Shown piece by piece: positions 41,091 to 46,145 of a stretch of DNA of 46,145 nucleotides. How positions within the stretch are numbered: position 1 is the first letter of the stretch; each line of letters begins with the position of its first letter. The stretch is from positions 1 through 46,145 of the forward strand of contig DCUJ01000008.1 in the NCBI GenBank assembly GCA_002328495.1. The letters are read 5' to 3'. The notes under the pieces were generated by a model, which was not told where the DNA came from, did not search any database, and saw nothing but the letters and a program-made list of their open reading frames with translations. This DNA comes from Sulfurospirillum sp. UBA2217. GTDB taxonomy: Bacteria > Campylobacterota > Campylobacteria > Campylobacterales > Sulfurospirillaceae. Made by a program: the position numbers and the translations under genes.

Positions 41091-41513
41091 ATGGAAGTTT
41101 TATTCATGATTGTTCCTGTCGGTGTTGTTTTGAGTGTGGTTTCTTTTTTATTTTTTGAAAAAAGATCCATTCAGGCTAAAAAACTCAAAGAATCCCAAGG
41201 CCTACCGCCTCCTAGCGTGGCAGATTTTTATGAAAAATTTAAGCGGTATGACACGATCCCCAACACCATAGGCTTTTTCCTCGCCAGTTATGCCATTTCG
41301 TTTATCTTAGCTACGGTTAACCATGACCCAAGTTATGGCATTTTACACGCACTCTCCTACATCTTTTCAACGACGTTTATCGGCAGTATGATTATCTTTA
41401 TAATGAAGATGAAGAAAAATCTTTTGGTGCAAGTTTTTGCGGGCTTTTTATATGGAGCACCCCATATTTTGGCTTCTGCCTTAGCTTTTTTAACCCGTTA
41501 TATCGTTTCTTAA
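41091..41513 (+). CDS. Small membrane protein of unknown function
   Basis: A 140-residue protein with four hydrophobic segments (about 5-22, 59-76, 84-104 and 112-135) and a charged loop between the first two. I do not recognise the family. It has AGGAG seven bases before its ATG and a TACAAT box (41059-41064), so it is probably its own short transcript or leads into bioD 19 bases later. Confidence 0.65.
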   Translation: MEVLFMIVPVGVVLSVVSFLFFEKRSIQAKKLKESQGLPPPSVADFYEKFKRYDTIPNTIGFFLASYAISFILATVNHDPSYGILHALSYIFSTTFIGSMIIFIMKMKKNLLVQVFAGFLYGAPHILASALAFLTRYIVS

Positions 41514-41532
41514 TCGTTTATAAAGAGTATTT

Positions 41533-42183
41533 GTGAAGTACAAACCTATTTTTATCACAGCTACCAATACGAATGTGGGTAAAACATATACAATGTTAAA
41601 ACTCATCGAAACTTTAAGTGCAAGAGGGCTTAAAGTTGGGGTGATGAAGCCCATTGAAACGGGTGTGCAAGATGCGCCTTTGGATGCAACACTGCTTTTT
41701 GAAACGGCGAAGCACTTCCACCCAGGGCTTTCGTGTTTGAAACTTAAAGATATCGTGCCCTACACATTTGAACTTCCCGCAGCTCCGTATGTTGCTAAAG
41801 GGCGCAAACGTGTCAGTGCAGAGTTGTTGGAGAGTGCTTATGCAAAGATTGAAGTGCTGTGCGATATTGTCTTAATAGAAGGCGCAGGTGGATTGTTGGT
41901 GCCTATCGAGGATGATCTTTACATGTACGATTTTATACGCCTTTTTGGTGCAAGAACCTTGCTTGTGGGACACGACCATCTTGGTTGTATTAATGATATT
42001 TTGCTGAATTTGCACCTTTTGGATGCTTTGGGGGTGGATGATTATGAGTGGTGTGTTAATTTTAGAGAAAATAGAGAACTTTTCATGAAGACATCGTATC
42101 CATTTTTTAAAACACTTTTTGGTCGGGTTTTGTGTATTCAAGACGATAGCGATGCCATTATTGATAGTCTGGTTCGACCATAA
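41533..42183 (+). CDS. bioD: Dethiobiotin synthetase BioD
   Basis: A 216-residue P-loop enzyme that closes the ureido ring of dethiobiotin from DAPA, CO2 and ATP. It has the P-loop ITATNTNVGKT (7-17), VMKPIETGVQ (36-45) and VLIEGAGGLLVPI (112-124). The GTG start at 41533 is used. In this window bioF lies 23 kb away, and bioA and bioB are not seen. The palindrome copy here (41920-41927) is in the YMY frame and ends in C. Confidence 0.92.
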   Translation: MKYKPIFITATNTNVGKTYTMLKLIETLSARGLKVGVMKPIETGVQDAPLDATLLFETAKHFHPGLSCLKLKDIVPYTFELPAAPYVAKGRKRVSAELLESAYAKIEVLCDIVLIEGAGGLLVPIEDDLYMYDFIRLFGARTLLVGHDHLGCINDILLNLHLLDALGVDDYEWCVNFRENRELFMKTSYPFFKTLFGRVLCIQDDSDAIIDSLVRP

Positions 42184-42243
42184 TTTTTTGGAAAGTTACA
42201 GCCAATTTTTGATATTATTTTTTAAAAACTAAGGAGCTTTACG

Positions 42244-43116
42244 GTGCGCCATTTGATTAATACACGCGATTTTTCGGTTGAAGAGATTGAAGCACTTTAT
42301 GCAAGAGCAACTGAATTTTTAGATGAAAAACCACGCGATATTCTTCAAAATAAAACAGTGATTACTATTTTCTTTGAAAACTCCACCCGTACACGCAGTA
42401 GTTTTGAAATTGCAGCAAAGCGTTTGGGGGCATTAGTGGTGAGCTTGGACGTCTCAAAGAGTTCATCGAGTAAGGGTGAAACTTTGTTTGACACTGCTGC
42501 AAATCTTGATGCGATGGGACCCGATGCCATTGTAGTACGCCATAAAAGTTCAGGAGTACCGCACATGCTTGCTAATTATGTGAATTGTCCTATTATTAAC
42601 GGAGGAGACGGCTCTCACGCGCACCCAACACAAGCTTTGCTTGATTTATTTACCATTAAGCGCCATTTTGGGGATGTAAAGGGAAAGAAAGTTGCCATTG
42701 TTGGGGATATTAAAAACTCTCGGGTTGCCAATAGCAATATAGAACTTTTAAGTCGTATGGGGATTGAAGTCATTTTAGTTGCTCCTCCGCATTTCTTACC
42801 ACAAACCCTCCTTCGAACATCACACAGTATTCAAGCGGTAATTGACGAGGTTGATGTGATTATGAGTTTGCGTACGCAAACCGAACGCCATACCAATCAG
42901 CTGTACGCTTCTTTACAAGACTATGCCACGGATTTTTGTATTACCTCCACATTGATGGAAGGGCGCGACATCATTGTTTTGCACCCTGGTCCCGTGCATC
43001 GTAATGTGGATGTGGATGATTGGATGATGAAAGACCCACGGTCTAAAATTTTGGAACAAGTGAAAAATGGGGTGGCTGTAAGAATGGCGGTTTTGGAGAA
43101 GCTGATTGCCCACTGA
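42244..43116 (+). CDS. pyrB: Aspartate carbamoyltransferase catalytic chain
   Basis: A 290-residue ATCase that makes carbamoyl aspartate in pyrimidine synthesis. It has the carbamoyl phosphate motif STRTR (47-51), HPTQALLDL (about 123-131) and VMSLRTQTERH. GTG start with AAGGAG upstream. No pyrI is beside it. The C-terminal end overlaps the start of pabB by 11 bases. Gene order pyrB then pepF is also seen in C. jejuni as I recall, with pabB and pabC between them. Confidence 0.96.
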   Translation: MRHLINTRDFSVEEIEALYARATEFLDEKPRDILQNKTVITIFFENSTRTRSSFEIAAKRLGALVVSLDVSKSSSSKGETLFDTAANLDAMGPDAIVVRHKSSGVPHMLANYVNCPIINGGDGSHAHPTQALLDLFTIKRHFGDVKGKKVAIVGDIKNSRVANSNIELLSRMGIEVILVAPPHFLPQTLLRTSHSIQAVIDEVDVIMSLRTQTERHTNQLYASLQDYATDFCITSTLMEGRDIIVLHPGPVHRNVDVDDWMMKDPRSKILEQVKNGVAVRMAVLEKLIAH

Positions 43117-44071
43117 TTTTGCTTTAAAACTCAATGCTTTGGGGCAAAAAAGAGAACCATTTTTCTTCGCAATTGATTTTGAACAGACCCATAGCGTTGT
43201 ATTTCCTCTAAAAAGTTTGCCTTCTACGGTTTTGTATGCTTTGGAGGGTAAAACCAATGCACTCTCAAAGCCTACATGTAACACTCCTTCTCTTTTAGTG
43301 ACACAATGGGTCGATAAAGAACGCTATATTCATGCCTTTAATACTATCATTGAAGCCATTAAATCGGGAAATACCTATCTACTAAATTTGACGTTCCCCA
43401 CATCTGTTGTCTTGGAGGGAAGTTTAGAAGAGGTGTTTTATGCGAGTGATGCACCGTTTAAATGTCTTTTCAAAGAGGCGTTTGTCTGTTTTTCACCAGA
43501 GCGTTTTATACAGATTTCGAACAATTACATCAATACCTATCCTATGAAAGGAACCATTGATGCCGCCATTGAAAATGCACAAAATACTCTTTTGTGCGAT
43601 GAAAAAGAGATGGCAGAACATGTGATGGTTGTAGATTTGCTGCGAAATGATCTCTCTAAAGTGTCTCACAATGTTCGGGTTGAAGCGTTTCGTTATGTGC
43701 AAACCTGTCATGCAGGAGACAAAGAGCTTTTGCAGGTAAGTTCACATATCAGGGGTGAGCTTAGTCCAAATTGGCACGAAGCTATTGGCGATATTCTCAC
43801 ACACCTACTTCCAGCAGGCTCCATTAGTGGAACGCCCAAGCGAAGCAGTGTAGAGATTATCAAAGAGGTGGAGGAATATGAGCGTGGCTTTTTTACAGGA
43901 GTTTTTGGTGTGTACGATGGAGAAACACTGGATAGTGGGGTAATGATACGTTTTTTAGAGCAGACACACGAGGGAATGGTTTTTAAAAGTGGTGGAGGCA
44001 TCACGCTTTTAAGCGAGCTTCAAAAGGAGTACGATGAATTGTGTGCCAAAGTCTATATCCCCGTGCATTGA
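43106..44071 (+). CDS. pabB: Aminodeoxychorismate synthase component I PabB
   Basis: A 321-residue chorismate-binding enzyme, shorter than typical PabB or TrpE because it lacks most of the N-terminal domain. The core motifs are IEAIKSGNTYLLNLTFP, TYPMKGTI, VDLLRNDLSKV and AGSISGTPKRS (all characteristic of this family). It aminates chorismate for folate. It has a TTG start overlapping pyrB; another in-frame TTG at 43139 is possible. Its stop lies within pabC. The palindrome copy at 43273 encodes PTCN. Confidence 0.87.
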   Translation: MPTDFALKLNALGQKREPFFFAIDFEQTHSVVFPLKSLPSTVLYALEGKTNALSKPTCNTPSLLVTQWVDKERYIHAFNTIIEAIKSGNTYLLNLTFPTSVVLEGSLEEVFYASDAPFKCLFKEAFVCFSPERFIQISNNYINTYPMKGTIDAAIENAQNTLLCDEKEMAEHVMVVDLLRNDLSKVSHNVRVEAFRYVQTCHAGDKELLQVSSHIRGELSPNWHEAIGDILTHLLPAGSISGTPKRSSVEIIKEVEEYERGFFTGVFGVYDGETLDSGVMIRFLEQTHEGMVFKSGGGITLLSELQKEYDELCAKVYIPVH

Positions 44072-44630
44072 AACCCTTTTGTGCCATGAGGGTATGGTTT
44101 TAAATACAGCATGGCATCAAGCCCGTTTTGATAAAACTCGACGGGAACTCTATGGTGACACATCAGTACTCCCCCTTGGTGCACAGCTACACCTACCTAC
44201 TACAGGAACACATCGTGTGCGCATCACATACACGCATCACATTTTAAAGAGTGAAGTTTTTCCTTGTGTGCCACGCCTGTTTGAAACGTTTTCCGTGGTG
44301 GAAGCAGACATCGATTATGGGTACAAATATGCCAACAGAGAAGCCCTCAATGCGCTCATACCCAAGGGTGTTGATGATGTGATATTTACATGTAAGAAAG
44401 AGCTTCAAGATACTACGATTGCGAACATTGCACTCTTGATAGAGGGGCAGTGGTTCACGCCTCATAAGCCCTTACTAGAAGGCACAACACGTGCAAGATT
44501 GTTGGCTTCTGGTATGTTGAAAACTGCAATTTTAACCACGCAGAGTCTCCAAAAAGCGCAGAAATTTGCTATAATGAACGCTCTTTTAGGATTTCATATC
44601 TTGAAGAATCCATGCTTTAAAGGAATGTGA
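44034..44630 (+). CDS. pabC: Aminotransferase class IV, likely aminodeoxychorismate lyase PabC
   Basis: A 198-residue fold type IV PLP protein with IETLLCHEGMVLNTAWHQARFDKTR as the usual start, the PLP lysine in GYKYANREAL, and LQDTTIANIALLIEGQW. With pabB it would release pyruvate from aminodeoxychorismate to give p-aminobenzoate. It is short compared with E. coli PabC (about 270). ATG 44034 follows AAGGAG by four bases and overlaps pabB by 38 bases. The palindrome copy at 44386 encodes FTCK. Confidence 0.8.
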   Translation: MNCVPKSISPCIETLLCHEGMVLNTAWHQARFDKTRRELYGDTSVLPLGAQLHLPTTGTHRVRITYTHHILKSEVFPCVPRLFETFSVVEADIDYGYKYANREALNALIPKGVDDVIFTCKKELQDTTIANIALLIEGQWFTPHKPLLEGTTRARLLASGMLKTAILTTQSLQKAQKFAIMNALLGFHILKNPCFKGM

Positions 44631-44631
44631 A

Positions 44632-46145
44632 TTGAACTGGGATTTATCAATACTGTATGCCAATGAAAACGCTTTAGATGCGGATGTAGAAGAAGCACGG
44701 GAGCGTGCTAAAAGTTTTGAAGCGGTGTGCAAAGGGAAGATAAAAACCCTACATGTAAACGAGTTTTTAGAGGCTATTCGTGAGTATGAAGCCATTAACG
44801 AGATGCTAGGTCGCATCATGACGTATGCGTTTTTAACGTTTGCTACGGATTCGGATAAGGGTGGATTTTACGCTAAATACCAAAATGAATACACGAAAAT
44901 TGCAGAATGCCTCCTCTTTTTTGAATTGGAATTTAATACCTTACCCAAAAGTAAACAAGAAGAGTTCGTTGCTTCTAGTACGCAATACCGTTACTATTTA
45001 GAATCATTGATGCTTGAAAAACCCTATCAGCTTTCGCAAAAAGAAGAGCGTATTTTGCTCAAAAAAGAGATGACCTCCTCGTCCGCATTTAGCCGATTGT
45101 TTGACGAACATTTTAGCCGTATGACTTTTAGTTTAGAGGGGCAATCGCTCTCTGAAGAGGAGATATTAAGCAAGCTTCAAGATGCTTCTCGTGCGGTACG
45201 TAAAAACGCTGCTCGTGCCTTTACCAAAGGATTAAAACCGCACCAACCCTTGTTGGCGTATATTTTCAACATGATTAAAACAGACCTTGCCAGTGAGTGT
45301 GAACTTCGAGGCTACAAAAATGCAGAGCAATCACGCCACCTTGACAACAAAATCAGCCAAAAAAGTGTCGATGCTTTGGTGCAAAGTGCGGAAAATAGTT
45401 TTCATTTGGTGCAAACCTATTACACTCAAAAAGCTAAACTTTTAGGTGTAGAGACTTTGTACGAATACGACCGTTATGCGCCACTTGAGAGTTCCAAAAC
45501 GGTTTATGATTTTGAAACGTCTCGCACCATCGTGCTTGACGCTTTTGAAAAGTTTAATCCCAAATTTTACGAGATAGCCAAAAAAGCGTTTGATGACCAA
45601 TGGATTGATGTGATGCCCAAAGCCAAAAAACGTGGTGGGGCATTTTCTCACCCTGCGACACCCTCGACCCATCCTTATGTGCTTTTAAACCACACCAACA
45701 CAAGGCGTGATTTGTTTACCTTGGCGCATGAACTAGGCCATGCGATTCATCAGTATCTTTCTCGTGATGTGGGCTACTTAGGAAGCGATACACCTTTGAC
45801 GACATCGGAAACGGCGTCTGTTTTTGCTGAAATGCTTGTCTTTGACACCATTAAAGAGGGTCTTAGCGTGGAAGAAAAGCGCTCTTTGTATGCCAGTAAG
45901 ATTGAAGATATTTTTTCAACACTGTACCGCCAGATTAATTTTACAACCTTTGAGCGTAAAGTGCATGCCCATGAGGGTGAGTTGGATGCGAAGACGTTTA
46001 ATGCTTATTGGATGCAAGAGAGCCAGAAGATGTTTGGGAAAAGCATTACACTGAGCAAAGATTATGCGTTTTGGTGGAGTTATATTCCTCATTTTATCCA
46101 CTCCCCATTTTATTGTTATGCGTACAGTTATGGGCAGTTGTTGGT
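44632..46145 (+). CDS. pepF: Oligoendopeptidase F (PepF/M3 family), 5' part
   Basis: About 504 codons are open from TTG 44632 to the window edge with no stop; the family is about 580-600 residues. It starts NWDLSILYANENAL. The zinc site HELGH (366-370) lies in LAHELGHAIHQYL, followed by a glutamate-containing ETASVFAEMLVFD segment. M3B peptidases cut short cytoplasmic peptides. TTG follows the pabC stop by one base with AAAGGAAT upstream. One palindrome copy at 44750 encodes LHV. The C-terminus is outside the window. Confidence 0.9.
   Translation, partial: MNWDLSILYANENALDADVEEARERAKSFEAVCKGKIKTLHVNEFLEAIREYEAINEMLGRIMTYAFLTFATDSDKGGFYAKYQNEYTKIAECLLFFELEFNTLPKSKQEEFVASSTQYRYYLESLMLEKPYQLSQKEERILLKKEMTSSSAFSRLFDEHFSRMTFSLEGQSLSEEEILSKLQDASRAVRKNAARAFTKGLKPHQPLLAYIFNMIKTDLASECELRGYKNAEQSRHLDNKISQKSVDALVQSAENSFHLVQTYYTQKAKLLGVETLYEYDRYAPLESSKTVYDFETSRTIVLDAFEKFNPKFYEIAKKAFDDQWIDVMPKAKKRGGAFSHPATPSTHPYVLLNHTNTRRDLFTLAHELGHAIHQYLSRDVGYLGSDTPLTTSETASVFAEMLVFDTIKEGLSVEEKRSLYASKIEDIFSTLYRQINFTTFERKVHAHEGELDAKTFNAYWMQESQKMFGKSITLSKDYAFWWSYIPHFIHSPFYCYAYSYGQLL

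Larger units (their letters stand above)
685..44757. repeat. Iterated palindrome TTTACATGTAAA (26 dispersed TACATGTA cores)
   Basis: First base of each TACATGTA core, plus-strand coordinates: 686, 3089, 7944, 8304, 10670, 12789, 15752, 16397, 17055, 18869, 19018, 25974, 28268, 30345, 32705, 32718, 33869, 34953, 35470, 35758, 40255, 40537, 41920, 43273, 44387, 44750. Seventeen are full TTACATGTAA. Assuming 40% G+C, about 1.3 cores and 0.1 full words are expected. Four are intergenic; 22 are in genes of many functions. Longest gaps are 19026-25973 and 35766-40254. Counted by eye, so a few may be missed. Confidence 0.85.

Noticed and set aside
685..44757. CRISPR array made of the repeated TTTACATGTAAA word
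   Set aside because: Copies are 13 bases to 7 kb apart, only 8-14 bases long, and mostly inside conserved genes; no regular spacers and no cas genes.
685..44757. The palindrome as an ordinary transcription factor operator
   Set aside because: Only four of 26 copies are intergenic and most sit deep in housekeeping genes, so a simple operator cannot explain the distribution.
1..46145. Insertion sequences, prophage or integrated element
   Set aside because: No transposase, integrase, terminal inverted repeats or target duplications recognised anywhere in the window.

Overview
The window reads as a chromosomal segment of a Campylobacterota (epsilonproteobacterial) genome, most likely Sulfurospirillum or a close relative. 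From memory, three blocks match Campylobacter jejuni gene order: hemH / Gfo-Idh-MocA / DegT / alaS / maf / PBP1A (Cj0503-Cj0508), glnA / cheZ / U32 / purE / DUF3972 / glyQ / Nif3 / zinc ribbon / waaA / rluA / ffh / rpsP / khpA / rimM / trmD / rplS (Cj0699-Cj0714), and flgB-flgC-fliE-PBP. The species is inferred, not proven, and no database was searched.

Layout. 1-345: 3' end of a 23S rRNA gene and the 5S gene. 430-4495: periplasmic thioredoxin-like protein, membrane protein, tRNA-Arg, then a minus-strand ftsW-murG-GNAT operon. 4572-7646: a clear sigma-54 promoter followed by flgB-flgC-fliE and an FtsI-type penicillin-binding protein. 7617-10566: minus-strand DegT aminotransferase, sugar-nucleotide dehydrogenase and ferrochelatase. 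10688-21475: HerA/DUF853-type ATPase, GH17-like membrane enzyme, alaS, membrane protein, maf, bioF, an orphan ABC ATPase and PBP1A. 21478-21612: a hairpin-rich intergenic stretch. 21618-23896: glnA and a PHP phosphatase on the minus strand. 23996-34848: a long, tightly packed plus-strand housekeeping run from cheZ to rplS. 34889-40043: an accessory stretch with a DUF89 protein, a REC-PAS-EAL c-di-GMP protein, a decayed remnant of a second DUF89 gene, an Mrr-type restriction enzyme and an aminotransferase. 40146-46145: AraC/GyrI regulator, small membrane protein, bioD, pyrB, pabB, pabC and the start of pepF.

Functional themes are cell wall and division (ftsW, murG, ftsI, PBP1A), flagella and chemotaxis (flgBC-fliE, cheZ, HP0958/FlgZ-like RpoN partner), translation and RNA (alaS, glyQ, ffh, rpsP, rimM, trmD, rplS, rluA), and cofactors (hemH, bioF, bioD, pabB, pabC). 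Most neighbours overlap by 1-40 bases or sit within 10 bases of each other. GTG or TTG starts are common.

The most striking signal is not a gene. The palindrome TTTACATGTAAA and close variants is scattered through the window: I counted 26 TACATGTA cores, 17 of them full TTACATGTAA, where about one core is expected by chance. Twenty-two lie inside genes, in all three reading frames, so they impose the peptides LHV or (F/L/V/P)TC on unrelated proteins. Only in the frame where TAA would be a stop is the motif changed to TACATGTAC. This looks like a genome-wide iterated DNA word (uptake sequence, methylation target or chromosome-organising site). I know of no assigned function for it.
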